Numbered from the stretch's first letter, positions 14,914 to 23,766 are shown. The stretch: 24,516 nucleotides of DNA from a virus (IMGVR_UViG_3300029989_000148:1-24516); one strand, 5' to 3'. Numbers and translations are program-made. Notes: generated by a model from the sequence alone, not told the origin.

Positions 14914-16259
14914 GAGAGTATATAACATCAAGAGCGATCGGGGGTACATCGGGATGGGCACCTCCAGCAGACTGGCAGGATATTTCTAACTGTGCTGATA
15001 ATGAAATACTAATGCTTGCAACGGACGGAGCGGCAGGTGTTGCATTTACGGTTGGAATGTCAAGTGGAACGTACTCGATCGACTGGGGGGATGGCACTGT
15101 TGAGACCGGGGTAGCAAATAACGCTGTAAAGTCTCATTCATACAACGGCATAGGAGGCGTGTGGTGTTCTTTAGGTTATAACACATACAAAATAAGGGTT
15201 TACGGGGCTGCAAATAATATCTCGACTTTCAAGTTTCAAAAATCTGTGACTACCTCATTTTATCAGGCGGTACCTGTACTGTCAATAAGTATAGGTGCGA
15301 GATATATTACCGATTATTCTGCAACTTTTTACTCCGCGTCGTACAGGGCTATTGCACTAAGGTACTGTAAAATCAGCAGCTTTCAGGCTTGTAGCACTGC
15401 CTTGAACATGTTTAACGGGTGTTACTCTTTAACCCGTATTGACCTTCCAGGCAGCTGGGGCAATGTGACTACAACGAGCTATATGTTTTCAGGCTGCAGC
15501 GCGTTGTTCTATTTGACCCTTCCGTCCAGTTGGGGCAATGTAACTGATGTTACATACATGCTTAACGGTTGTTACTCGCTGCCCGCTTTGACCCTTCCGA
15601 GCAGCTGGGGCAATGTAACTCAAACAGGGAGGATGCTACAGAATTGTTACTCACTGCCTGCATTGATATTGCCAAGCAGCTGGGGCAATGTAGCAAACAT
15701 AGATGCAATGTTTAGCGGGGACTATTCTTTGCTTGCTTTGACCCTTCCATCCAGCTGGGGAAGCGTGAACTCAACGAATTACCTTCTTAATAATTGCTAT
15801 TCATTAGCGGTATTAACCCTTCCGGGGAGCTGGGGCAACATCGATACAGCAGGTAACATGCTAAGTGGGTGTGTGTCGCTCAGGCTTGTTAATAATTTGC
15901 AATATTTTGGCAGCCAAAGCCTTCAATGCGATTTTTCAAGTTTTATGACAGGATGTACTTTGAACAATCAAGCTATCGAAATAGCTGCCAAATTGGCGAT
16001 TTTCGGAATGAATGGATCATCCGGGGCTGGTATTATAAAAACTACTTCTATACGCCTCACAAACCCGGGATCAACCTTTACGGGGTCAAGCCCCCAAATC
16101 AACATTTCATACACATCATTGAATGCGGCTGCTCTTGACCTGCTTTTCGGAGACCTGCCCACACTGACTGGTAAATACATAAATATAACAGGATGCCCCG
16201 GTGCTTCAACTTGTACCCGGTCGATAGCAACAGCAAAAGGATGGTCAATAACCGGATAA
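14910..16259 (+). CDS. BspA/DUF285-like repeat tail protein
   Basis: This 449-aa protein starts within the previous stop codon. The N-terminus has a WxxP-like segment, then a PKD-type strand pattern with YSIDWGDGTVETG (about residues 54-66). Residues about 167-327 hold six to seven 25-residue repeats of the form M-L-x-G-C-Y-S-L-P-x-L-T-L-P-S-S-W-G-N-V. This is the BspA/DUF285 leucine-rich-like repeat found on surface proteins of many bacteria. A C-terminal region with Cys pairs follows. The repeats suggest a curved adhesion surface on the tail tip. One Cys per unit in most repeats could stabilise it. There is no signal peptide, in agreement with a virion protein. Confidence 0.72.
   Translation: MREYITSRAIGGTSGWAPPADWQDISNCADNEILMLATDGAAGVAFTVGMSSGTYSIDWGDGTVETGVANNAVKSHSYNGIGGVWCSLGYNTYKIRVYGAANNISTFKFQKSVTTSFYQAVPVLSISIGARYITDYSATFYSASYRAIALRYCKISSFQACSTALNMFNGCYSLTRIDLPGSWGNVTTTSYMFSGCSALFYLTLPSSWGNVTDVTYMLNGCYSLPALTLPSSWGNVTQTGRMLQNCYSLPALILPSSWGNVANIDAMFSGDYSLLALTLPSSWGSVNSTNYLLNNCYSLAVLTLPGSWGNIDTAGNMLSGCVSLRLVNNLQYFGSQSLQCDFSSFMTGCTLNNQAIEIAAKLAIFGMNGSSGAGIIKTTSIRLTNPGSTFTGSSPQINISYTSLNAAALDLLFGDLPTLTGKYINITGCPGASTCTRSIATAKGWSITG
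15408..15890 (+). repeat. 75-bp tandem repeats of the BspA-like gene
   Basis: Six to seven head-to-tail units of 75 nt share cores such as CTTCCGAGCAGCTGGGGCAA. They are all in frame and diverged mostly in the linker between units. Close DNA similarity makes unit gain or loss by recombination plausible. Confidence 0.85.
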
Positions 16260-16269
16260 ACTAAACGAC

Positions 16270-16464
16270 ATGAACGAAGGGTTTTATATTAATATCAACG
16301 GATCAGTAATGTACGCACCAAATTTCGTGAGTGCACCTGATTTTGAGCTTCGCAAAGAGAATAAAGATCAGTACCAATACCCGGTACATGGGTGGTATTG
16401 GTTTGACAGCGAGGACCTGGCCTATGAGTTTTTTGGAATTGAGAAACCAGAATTAAAAGATTAA
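16270..16464 (+). CDS. small hypothetical tail-region protein, 64 aa
   Basis: This acidic, aromatic-rich protein (GWYWFDSEDLAYEFFGIEKP near its end) lies between two fibre genes, with 10 nt before it and 1 nt after it. It has no signal peptide or TM segment. Small proteins of this kind next to fibre genes can be fibre-assembly chaperones or baseplate plugs, but nothing in the sequence decides. Its tight spacing supports that it is a real gene. Confidence 0.55.
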   Translation: MNEGFYININGSVMYAPNFVSAPDFELRKENKDQYQYPVHGWYWFDSEDLAYEFFGIEKPELKD

Positions 16465-16465
16465 A

Positions 16466-19400
16466 ATGATCCTGCACTTTAATAATACTCAGCTTGAAAT
16501 AGAGGCCGATGATGCTTCTTACCGTTATCAACAGATAATGGGTGAAAATAGTCTTACCCTGACCTTCTCGTTATCAACTTACATTGAGATCCCTGTTGGC
16601 ACCTACTGCGATTTTCAGGGGGAGAGATACACTCTAACCAAACCACAAAACATCAAGCAGCAGCATAGCAGAAGTTTAGAATGTACGATCGTCATGGATT
16701 CGAGTCAGTCTCAGCTTTCAAAATATAAATTCAAAGATCCGGGTACCGGTAGATTAAAATTTTGGGTTACCGCCAAACCTCAGGAACATCTTGAAATGCT
16801 TGTAACAAACCTTAACGCACGGGATGGCGGATGGTCAGTAGGTGATTACATCGATGCGAGTGAAAAGTTGCTAACGTATAACCACAATTATTGCATTGAT
16901 GCCCTCAAGATGATGTCCGAAGCGTATAATACCGAATACGAGATAGTAGGAAAAACGATCCATCTCAGAAGAGTAGAATACAATAAAGATAACCCGCTTC
17001 CACTATCGTATGGTAAAGGAAATGGCTTTAAAGCCGGATTAGGAAGAACAAATTTTGATAGCAGCAAGGCCGTTGAAATTCTTTATGTTCAGGGAGGGGA
17101 TAAAAATATAGATCCTTCTGTATATGGAAACACCGATTTGTTATTACCAAAAAATCAAACCCTTGTTTACGAAGGACGAACTTATACAACTGATGCTAAC
17201 GGGGCATACGTCAAAAGAGCAGACAAAGACCTTCAGACAAATGAAGAGGATTCGCTTGACTGTTCCGATATTTATCCTAAAAGGATTGGAACGGTCTCGG
17301 GTGTGGTGGTCGTGGATGCGGACAAAAATTTCTATGATTTCATAGATAACTCCTTAAATTTTGATTTCAACGATTACCTGATCACAGGTGAAACGATGAC
17401 CGTTATCTTTCAGACAGGGATGTTGTCCGGAAGAACATTCGATGTAAAGTATATCCATGCTGCTACGGCGACCAAGCAAGCAAAACGATTCGAGTTGGTG
17501 CCTGCTGAATTAGACGGGGTTACTATGCCAAACACAACTTTTAAACCCGAAGTGGGGGATCAGTACGTCGTATTCGGTACCAAATTGCCGCAGGCGTATG
17601 TCTGCGATGACACAGCTCAAACAGGCGCGAGCTGGGAGATGTTCCAGAAAGCCGCTAAATATTTGTACGAAAACGAGGATCCGCGCTTCAGCTTCACCGG
17701 AGAGCTGGATGGTATCTATTCTAAAACGAACTGGCTGGCCATAGGGGCTAAAATTATCCTGGGGGGTTACATTTTATTTTCTGACGAACAATTCCAGATC
17801 GCGGGGGTTCCTATCCGGATAATGGGTATCAAACAACCGGTTAATGATCCTTACCGGCCTCAGATCGAGCTTTCAAATGTCACGGCAGGTAATACCGTCT
17901 CCTCAGCATTAAGAAAAGTAGAGACAAATGAAACTTACACGGACGCGGTAAACAGCGACGCAGTTAACTTCACAAAAAGGCGTTACCGTGATGCAAAAGA
18001 AACTATCGAGTTATTGAAGAAAGCGCAACTTTACTTTAGCGACGCAATCAATCCTATCGCTGTAGAAACTATGTCCTTACTTGTTGGGGATGTTTCCCTA
18101 CAATTCAGGTTTGTAGAAGCAAAACAGAGCCAGACAACTATAAACCACAACATTGTTTGGAACAACACAGAAAAGAAATTGATGGTAGATGCAGGGTGGT
18201 TACAGCACATGACCCTTGGTATCGGATCAATTACAAAAAGTCATGCGGCCTCTGAATATAAGTACTGGAACCTCGCACAATATACTTCTCCTTTTCTCGA
18301 GGATCAGCTGGTAGACGGAGAAATGAAAAGCTTAGCTTACTATCTGTATGCCCATTGTATCGGAGACGGTATCACGGTAAATACGGCTTCCTTTGTTCTT
18401 ACCCCGGAAGCACATCAATCTTCTGAGGGGGATTATTATTTTTTGGTAGGCGTTCTGAACAGTGAATACAATGATGACAGAAGTTTTGTATCCCTGTACG
18501 GTTATACTGAGATCTTGCCTGGACGGATTACAGCTGACCGTATAGTTTCAACCGATGGCCTTAATTTTATGGACTTTGTAAAAAAAGCGGCTCGGATCGG
18601 ATCGGATAACAATTACCTTGAGTATAACCGGGATATCTGGGATGCGGGTCAACAAAAATATGTTGGGGATGGTAAGCTAAGGCTTAAGGGCACTTTAGTA
18701 CAGAATGCCGGAGGAGTGGAGGATGTAATCGGAGTATTTCGCGGCAGCTATAGCCCCGAAAGCCTATACTATTACGGAGATGAAGCCTACTATGAAAACC
18801 CGGTAACTAAGGAAGGGGCAACGTACAGATATATTGGCTCAACCCCCTCTAACGAAGTTCCAACTGACTCAAACTGGATAATTAAAGCAAAGGGGGCAAA
18901 AGGAACAAACGGGACAAACGGAGCTGACGGGTTAAATGGTGATGACGGGCGCGACGGAACCGATTACGAGTATGTGTTTAAAAGAACTTCGACTAACTCT
19001 GCCCCGGCAACACCGGGTACATCACAAACAGACGACTTCGTCCCATCGGGATGGACGGATGATCCCGCAGGACCAACCGAAACACTGCCCTACGAATGGG
19101 TGTGTATGCGTTTTAAATCGGACGGGGTATGGAGTTCATTTTCCGCACCGGCTTTATGGGCAAAATATGGTTTTAACGGCGCCGCAGGAACCGACGGGAA
19201 AGATGGTACAGACTATGAATATATTTTCAAACTAACATCAACTAACTCTGCTCCTGCAACGCCGGGTACATCGCAAACAGATGATTTTGTCCCATCGGGA
19301 TGGTCGGATGATCCCTTACTTGTTACAAGCACCAACCAATACGAATGGGTGTGTCAGAGGTTTAAAACTTCAGGGGCTTGGTCGGCCTTTACCGCTCCCG

Positions 19401-20560
19401 TTTTATGGGCAAGGTATAGTATAGACGGAACAAATGGTACCAATGGCACTAATGGTACCAATGGTGCTAATGGCACAAATGGAAAAGATGGAATATCAAA
19501 TCAGTTTGTATATGCCCTGACCCTGGATGAGACACCCCCATCGACTCCCGCTACCTCGCAATTGGATACAAATGTCCCCGCTGGATGGACAGCTAATCCT
19601 ACCGGTGTAAGTCAGACGTATGTTGCGGAATGGGTTTCAAAAAGAACAAAGGCAGATGGCATCTGGTCCTCCTATTCAACGCCTGCAATTTGGTCAAAGT
19701 ATGGAAAGAATGGCTACAACGGTGCGGCTATGGTTTTCAGGGGCGAGTACAGCCCGGATCTTACCTACTTCGGAAGTGCGGACCAGCAGCAAATTGTAAA
19801 TTACCAAGGGCTTTCATATTATACAAAGAAAACCGCCGGATCTTTTTCAGGGAAATTACCAACTAATACAACCTACTGGGAGCCATTTGGGGCACAATTC
19901 GAGAGCGTAGCAACAAAGATCCTATTCGCAGAGTTGGGCTACGTAGATAACTTGGGGGTCCATTACCTGAATACCGGTGGGGGTAGCACGGGATTAGGGC
20001 AAAGGGTTACAATCGACGGTTCAACCGGCACTCTTTCGTTCTACGACAACGACAATAAACTTGTGATGTCGCTTGCAAACGGAGTACTGACAGCGCTCGG
20101 GGCTTTGCTAAAAAATGCTCAGTTCTTGTCTGGATCCGCATCTGCAAATAGCGCTCTGAAAATCGACTCCGGGAGCATTGTAATGACAGAAACAGAAACA
20201 GGGGAGGTAAGCCTTACCTGGAAAACCCTTGATATTAATGCAAGCGGAATAGATCTGTACCAACTTTTAGGAAGAACCGCAAAACATATCATCATTCATA
20301 ACCGAAATGCGACGATCAGCCTAAACGATGAAGAGATTACAATTACTGACACGTCAACCGGATTGGTCACAGCTAAGATGAGCCTGACGGGGATTTCTGG
20401 AAATTCCCTGGTTGCCCCCTTTGCTAAAGTAGACATGCTAAAACTTCGCCCCCTAACAGCAGCAGAAGAGACAGCCGTACCGGTTTACGCAATATATGTT
20501 AATCAGTACGGAAGGCATTATGCGAAAGACGGTAACAATACCCCTCATTCGCTGTGGTAA
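16466..20560 (+). CDS. large tail-tip protein (Tal/hub-like) with triplicated C-terminal modules
   Basis: This 1364-aa protein has an N-terminal region (about residues 1-480) of the tail-associated hub type. Segments include TYIEIPVGTYCDFQGERYTL, GYILFSDEQFQIAGVP and PVNDPYRPQIELSNVT. A helical and beta linker follows. About residues 808-830 form a Gly-Thr-Asn/Gly-Asp collagen-like tract. Three related modules of about 80-90 residues then occur (about 828-1088), each with NSAPATPGTSQTDDFVPSGW or a diverged form and a W-x-x-x-R/K-F/T-K core. Asn-Gly-Thr triplets separate modules two and three. The C-terminal ~280 residues carry GSTGTLSFYDNDNKLVMSLA and a short Y-G-R-H-Y tail. It probably forms the tail-tip hub with protruding binding arms. 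No peptidase motif was found. Confidence 0.75.
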   Translation: MILHFNNTQLEIEADDASYRYQQIMGENSLTLTFSLSTYIEIPVGTYCDFQGERYTLTKPQNIKQQHSRSLECTIVMDSSQSQLSKYKFKDPGTGRLKFWVTAKPQEHLEMLVTNLNARDGGWSVGDYIDASEKLLTYNHNYCIDALKMMSEAYNTEYEIVGKTIHLRRVEYNKDNPLPLSYGKGNGFKAGLGRTNFDSSKAVEILYVQGGDKNIDPSVYGNTDLLLPKNQTLVYEGRTYTTDANGAYVKRADKDLQTNEEDSLDCSDIYPKRIGTVSGVVVVDADKNFYDFIDNSLNFDFNDYLITGETMTVIFQTGMLSGRTFDVKYIHAATATKQAKRFELVPAELDGVTMPNTTFKPEVGDQYVVFGTKLPQAYVCDDTAQTGASWEMFQKAAKYLYENEDPRFSFTGELDGIYSKTNWLAIGAKIILGGYILFSDEQFQIAGVPIRIMGIKQPVNDPYRPQIELSNVTAGNTVSSALRKVETNETYTDAVNSDAVNFTKRRYRDAKETIELLKKAQLYFSDAINPIAVETMSLLVGDVSLQFRFVEAKQSQTTINHNIVWNNTEKKLMVDAGWLQHMTLGIGSITKSHAASEYKYWNLAQYTSPFLEDQLVDGEMKSLAYYLYAHCIGDGITVNTASFVLTPEAHQSSEGDYYFLVGVLNSEYNDDRSFVSLYGYTEILPGRITADRIVSTDGLNFMDFVKKAARIGSDNNYLEYNRDIWDAGQQKYVGDGKLRLKGTLVQNAGGVEDVIGVFRGSYSPESLYYYGDEAYYENPVTKEGATYRYIGSTPSNEVPTDSNWIIKAKGAKGTNGTNGADGLNGDDGRDGTDYEYVFKRTSTNSAPATPGTSQTDDFVPSGWTDDPAGPTETLPYEWVCMRFKSDGVWSSFSAPALWAKYGFNGAAGTDGKDGTDYEYIFKLTSTNSAPATPGTSQTDDFVPSGWSDDPLLVTSTNQYEWVCQRFKTSGAWSAFTAPVLWARYSIDGTNGTNGTNGTNGANGTNGKDGISNQFVYALTLDETPPSTPATSQLDTNVPAGWTANPTGVSQTYVAEWVSKRTKADGIWSSYSTPAIWSKYGKNGYNGAAMVFRGEYSPDLTYFGSADQQQIVNYQGLSYYTKKTAGSFSGKLPTNTTYWEPFGAQFESVATKILFAELGYVDNLGVHYLNTGGGSTGLGQRVTIDGSTGTLSFYDNDNKLVMSLANGVLTALGALLKNAQFLSGSASANSALKIDSGSIVMTETETGEVSLTWKTLDINASGIDLYQLLGRTAKHIIIHNRNATISLNDEEITITDTSTGLVTAKMSLTGISGNSLVAPFAKVDMLKLRPLTAAEETAVPVYAIYVNQYGRHYAKDGNNTPHSLW
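18950..19728 (+). repeat. three related adhesion modules within the tail-tip gene
   Basis: Modules begin near 18955, 19196 and 19490. The first two are nearly identical over about 110 bp (encoding NSAPATPGTSQTDDFVPSGW and flanks). The third is diverged but keeps the TPATSQ, VPAGW and W-x-x-x-R spacing. A recent duplication of module one or two is likely. Confidence 0.8.
19426..19482 (+). repeat. Asn-Gly-Thr microsatellite
   Basis: Nine-base units of the type AATGGTACC/AATGGCACT encode (G-T-N)n and differ mainly at third positions. Varied synonymous codons suggest selection for the peptide more than recent slippage. Confidence 0.75.
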
Positions 20561-20590
20561 TTAATAGTAATAACCCTTATACTAAACAAC

Positions 20591-20863
20591 ATGACAAATG
20601 GAGAAATGGTAACTGCTGTACTGACTGTGATCGCGATCATCTTAGGTCTATTAAAAGTTTGGATCCAGAGTCAGACTGATATCGCAAAAATTCAAATCCA
20701 GATAACTGAGGTAAATAAAAGGTGCGATAAAAGCGATATTGACCTTAAGGATCACAAAAAGGAGGATGATGCAAAGTTTGAACGGATGAGAACTGAGAAC
20801 CGAGAAGATCACGGAAAACTGTTTGACAAAATCGATCAATTAGTAAAATCAATGAAAAATTAA
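20591..20863 (+). CDS. small membrane protein with coiled coil, holin candidate
   Basis: This 90-aa protein has one N-terminal TM segment (MVTAVLTVIAIILGLLKVWI, about residues 5-24). A hydrophilic, highly charged helix rich in Lys, Asp and Glu follows to the end. This plan resembles BhlA/UviB-type holin-like proteins. It precedes the anchored hydrolase by 4 nt, and both lie in the lysis position after the tail genes. A single TM and no charged hairpin are compatible with a class III-like holin or an antiholin. The function is inferred. Confidence 0.6.
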   Translation: MTNGEMVTAVLTVIAIILGLLKVWIQSQTDIAKIQIQITEVNKRCDKSDIDLKDHKKEDDAKFERMRTENREDHGKLFDKIDQLVKSMKN

Positions 20864-20867
20864 TGCC

Positions 20868-21755
20868 ATGAAAAATTTTTTAAAATTAGTTAAGGGAAAC
20901 CTTGCATACTATGCAATGAAATTAGTAAGCTGTCTCACTACGCTTTTAAAGAGCTATAAAGAAGAATTGCTATCCACAATTTTTCTTGTTTTAGGATTTT
21001 ATTATCTGAACGCCTGGTTACTATCAAAATATCCGGGGGGCACATATTTTGAATTTTCAAGCATGATGGAGACAATTTTTTATCGGCTTGTCTCAGTTGT
21101 GATTTGCTTTGTATTTAGCTGGGCGGCGCTTAGGATCACCTTTCCGCAAGTATACACCTACCTAAGAGAAGAATTTTATCATAATTTTAAAGAGCTCGAT
21201 GCTGAAATTAAAAGAAAGTACGCTGTCCATATTTTCTTGGTTTTTGTCCTTTGCGTTGCACTCGTTAGCAGGTCGGTTGGTGGTAATACTTCTGAGATAC
21301 GATCACAATTAATTAAAAGGCTGGATACTCAACTGAACATTCGGGAAACTTCACCAAACAGAGGACCTGAAGTTGATGTTTTTTTGAAATCCGTTGGAAC
21401 TAAGCCCCCAGCCCCCTGGTGTGGGGCATACGTAGGGTATAACCTGAGTTATTTTAAAGTACCAAACCCAAACTCGGCATGGTCACCAGCTTATGCAGAT
21501 CCGAAGAACATAATTTGGCAGCCTAAGCGATTGAAAAAGATTAGTCCATTACCCGGCGATGTCTTTACCCTGTATTATAGTAGTTTGAAGCGTGTTGGGC
21601 ATGTCGGGTTTTTTATCGGATTAGATCAGAGCGGTTACTTTATCATTCAGGCAGGAAATACAAATTCGGGAGGATCCCGCGAGGGGCAAGGAGTAGGAAG
21701 AAAGAAAATTGAACCCGGAAAAATTCACGCAATTTCAAGATACATTAAGCCATGA
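20868..21755 (+). CDS. membrane-anchored CHAP/NlpC-type endolysin
   Basis: This 295-aa protein has three predicted TM segments: about residues 34-53 (LSTIFLVLGFYYLNAWLL), 70-92 (LVSVVICFVFSWAALRITF) and 119-137 (IFLVFVLCVALVSRS). A soluble hydrolase domain follows, with nucleophile-type C185 in PAPWCGAYVGYNL, H245 in RVGHVGFFIG and a polar GNTN segment near residues 265-268. The order Cys...His...Asn is that of CHAP/NlpC-P60 peptidoglycan amidases or endopeptidases. PGDVFTLYY before the His is also typical. TM topology would place the C-terminal domain on one side of the inner membrane, most usefully the periplasm. Phage endolysins seldom carry three TMs, so a fusion of holin-like and endolysin parts is possible. 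The stop overlaps the next ATG. Confidence 0.72.
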   Translation: MKNFLKLVKGNLAYYAMKLVSCLTTLLKSYKEELLSTIFLVLGFYYLNAWLLSKYPGGTYFEFSSMMETIFYRLVSVVICFVFSWAALRITFPQVYTYLREEFYHNFKELDAEIKRKYAVHIFLVFVLCVALVSRSVGGNTSEIRSQLIKRLDTQLNIRETSPNRGPEVDVFLKSVGTKPPAPWCGAYVGYNLSYFKVPNPNSAWSPAYADPKNIIWQPKRLKKISPLPGDVFTLYYSSLKRVGHVGFFIGLDQSGYFIIQAGNTNSGGSREGQGVGRKKIEPGKIHAISRYIKP

Positions 21756-22318
21756 TTACACTTTTACTGAAATATTGGAAAGAGATATTGGCAATTCTGA
21801 TGGTGATTGCAATCTCAGTACTTGCAAACATGTTGTATAACACGTCTCAGGATAAAGCAAGAGCAGAAGAGAACGTTCGTCAAATGCAATTGATCAATAC
21901 AACTCTGACTCTAACATCTAAGGAGTTTAAGGATCTTTTAAGCAAGTCAGAACAGCGGACAGCAAAACATATTGATTCTCTTTTTAAAGCAAATAAAATC
22001 AATCCCAAAGGGGTTCAGGAAGCCCATAATATTGTGAACAACTATTATAAAAAGGATTCAACAAACATTTATATCCCGGTTACTAACGCATTAACCCCAA
22101 TTTCAGTAGGTGATCAGTGCTGGGGCTTTTCCGGGATAATGAATAATCAAAAGCTCGAGATTAAGGAAAAGTACTTTCACTCTGAGATTGATCTGGTTGA
22201 CTATGCAAAGCCAAAGAAATTCTTATTCATCCGGGTGGGCTGGCATCCCCCTGAGCTGAAATCATTCAGCGACTGCGGTACCGTGACCGTCAGATCGTAC
22301 AAAAGAGCAAAGAAATAA
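21752..22318 (+). CDS. spanin-like inner-membrane coiled-coil protein
   Basis: This 188-aa protein has an N-terminal TM segment (ILAILMVIAISVLANMLY, about residues 12-29). A coiled-coil region follows (about 33-65, KARAEENVRQMQLINTTLTL) and then a globular C-terminal part with two Cys (C123 and C175) that could form a disulfide in the periplasm. TM plus periplasmic coil placed after the endolysin gene is the plan of Rz-type inner-membrane spanins, although 188 aa is longer than many. The start overlaps the endolysin stop (ATGA). No partner lipoprotein was recognised in this module; the 52-aa lipoprotein at 2087-2245 is a distant candidate. Confidence 0.58.
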   Translation: MITLLLKYWKEILAILMVIAISVLANMLYNTSQDKARAEENVRQMQLINTTLTLTSKEFKDLLSKSEQRTAKHIDSLFKANKINPKGVQEAHNIVNNYYKKDSTNIYIPVTNALTPISVGDQCWGFSGIMNNQKLEIKEKYFHSEIDLVDYAKPKKFLFIRVGWHPPELKSFSDCGTVTVRSYKRAKK

Positions 22319-22321
22319 TTT

Positions 22322-23665
22322 TTAGGTTAGTTTTGGTGCTGGCTCGGAAACCCGTTTGCGTTTATGCATAGCGGGTTTTTTCTCTTTCTTTGGTTCAGTC
22401 ACGGATTCAATTCTCAGTTTCACAAGATTCAGAACCTTTCTGTTGGCTGCATCAATCAGAGAATAGCTTTTGTCTATGTACCGGTCCGTGACTTTCATAT
22501 CCTCGTCAACGTGGTTCAGGGCTGTATGTACGGTGTATTTATTGACTTTTGCCTGGTTTGTAGCAATAGTCGCCCAACTGTGCCGAGCAGCATAAAATTC
22601 AAGATCCTCAATTTTTATTGAATCAAGTTTTCCAATTTTCTTTAATCCTTTATTAATTGCAGTATTAAACGTATCCGCGTTTGCGTAGTGCTGATAAAAA
22701 TTGAATACTCTTTTGCCAGTTTTGTCCCTGTACTTCTCAACCAGAGGTTTTATTTCAGGCTCTATTCTAATACTGATTTCTGCCTGGTCCTCTCTTCTGT
22801 TTTTTGTCTTTGTCCTGTTGTAAGTGATTCGTCCGGCATTTAAACAATCACAATTAAACAGGTCCACGGTATTCATGCCAATCAAACCAAACGATAGAAT
22901 AAATAAATCCTTTGCCAGATTGAACCGATTCAGACCGTCCTGTGGTACTAAAGTATAAGGCAAAGCTGCAATGGCCCTTATATGTTCGACCGACTCAGCC
23001 CTTTTTCTTACTGCCGGAGGTTTTGGTACTTTAAACTTAGCAAATGGAGATAGCGGAATATTTATTATTCCATTATCCTCATCATTGAATTCGTCCTTTG
23101 CCATGTTGTGGAGTGCTCTGAGATTAGATAGGTAGAGCGAAACCGCCCGCTCACCTTTTTTCCTGTTCGGCTTCTCCGGCCTACCTTCGATATATTCGGC
23201 AAAGCTCTTTACAAATCGTCCGGATATCTCTGATACATCAAGACCGCTTAGACAAAATTTAGCCAATACCCTGAGCATTACATCGTAGGTTTTGGCATTT
23301 CCTGTATTTCCTTTTGCCTGAAGTTCCTTTACCTTATCCTCTCCATATTTGAGAAAATCAAGCCGAAAAACGTCTCCTTTGACTTTGTAATTTTCCAGAT
23401 AGTTCAGCAATTTGTCGGCTGACAGGTCCCTAATTTGTTCACCAAGTTCGTCACAAGCCTTTCTGTAATTTTTGATTATAATATCAAGGTCATCAATAAG
23501 GGATTGATTTTTGATTTTGTAGCCCTTGGTTAAATCGTCTTTTGTAACAAAGCGGGATGTTGCAATGTGTCTTTTTAAACGATTGTGGGTAATTCGGATC
23601 TTGACATTAAATGTGCCATCCTCTTTTTTATGATGTTTATAAACTACCGCTTTGAAAGTTGCCAT
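22322..23665 (-). CDS. tyrosine recombinase, phage integrase
   Basis: The ATG at 23665 (MATFKAVVYKHHKK) is preferred over one 45 nt upstream because Bacteroidota integrases typically begin with this basic beta segment, giving 447 aa. The N-terminal arm-binding and SAM-like core-binding domains span about residues 1-210 and the catalytic domain about 225-410. Visible catalytic elements are the beta-hairpin Lys in RTKTKNR (286/288), R361 in ARHSWAT, H385 in ALNHVDED and Y396 in TDRYI. The usual first Arg (GLR) is Asn265 in LIGMNTVDL, and the His three residues before R361 is Tyr; both variants are seen in Bacteroidota relatives. It converges on the lysis genes with a 3-nt gap. It lies 176 bp from tRNA-Arg, the likely attachment site. 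Confidence 0.9.
   Translation of the reverse strand: MATFKAVVYKHHKKEDGTFNVKIRITHNRLKRHIATSRFVTKDDLTKGYKIKNQSLIDDLDIIIKNYRKACDELGEQIRDLSADKLLNYLENYKVKGDVFRLDFLKYGEDKVKELQAKGNTGNAKTYDVMLRVLAKFCLSGLDVSEISGRFVKSFAEYIEGRPEKPNRKKGERAVSLYLSNLRALHNMAKDEFNDEDNGIINIPLSPFAKFKVPKPPAVRKRAESVEHIRAIAALPYTLVPQDGLNRFNLAKDLFILSFGLIGMNTVDLFNCDCLNAGRITYNRTKTKNRREDQAEISIRIEPEIKPLVEKYRDKTGKRVFNFYQHYANADTFNTAINKGLKKIGKLDSIKIEDLEFYAARHSWATIATNQAKVNKYTVHTALNHVDEDMKVTDRYIDKSYSLIDAANRKVLNLVKLRIESVTEPKKEKKPAMHKRKRVSEPAPKLT
22348..22381 (+). terminator. candidate terminator of the rightward late operon
   Basis: AAACCCG (22348-22354) pairs with CGGGTTT (22372-22378) across a 17-nt loop, followed by TTT for six U in the tract. 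It lies about 30 nt past the spanin-like stop, inside the 3' end of the convergent integrase gene. It would stop late transcription before antisense reading of the integrase. Confidence 0.55.
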
Positions 23666-23746
23666 GCCTGAACCACTTTTGAAGAACAATGTACCGTAAA
23701 TGTAGTTCAAAAGTTCGGAAAGTAGATAGCAGTATCAAATATTTAT

Positions 23747-23766
23747 GCCGAAACAATCCGAATTAA
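23747..23766. repeat. near-direct repeat, copy 1 (of 23920-23940)
   Basis: GCCGAAACAATCCGAATTAA here resembles the segment at 23920-23940 with two substitutions and one extra A. The two copies flank the tRNA-Arg. Copy 1 does not form the hairpin that copy 2 does. Confidence 0.5.

Noticed and set aside
14910-16259. Diversity-generating retroelement target
   Set aside because: No reverse transcriptase or template repeat is seen in the window, and variation among units is not A-specific.
16295-16531. Minus-strand ORF of 78 codons in the tail region
   Set aside because: It lies antisense to two well-supported tail genes and has no start-stop coupling or recognisable features; the many other antisense frames in 2689-22318 were dropped for the same reason.
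22364-22621. 85-codon plus-strand ORF downstream of the lysis genes
   Set aside because: It is fully antisense to the conserved catalytic C-terminus of the integrase.
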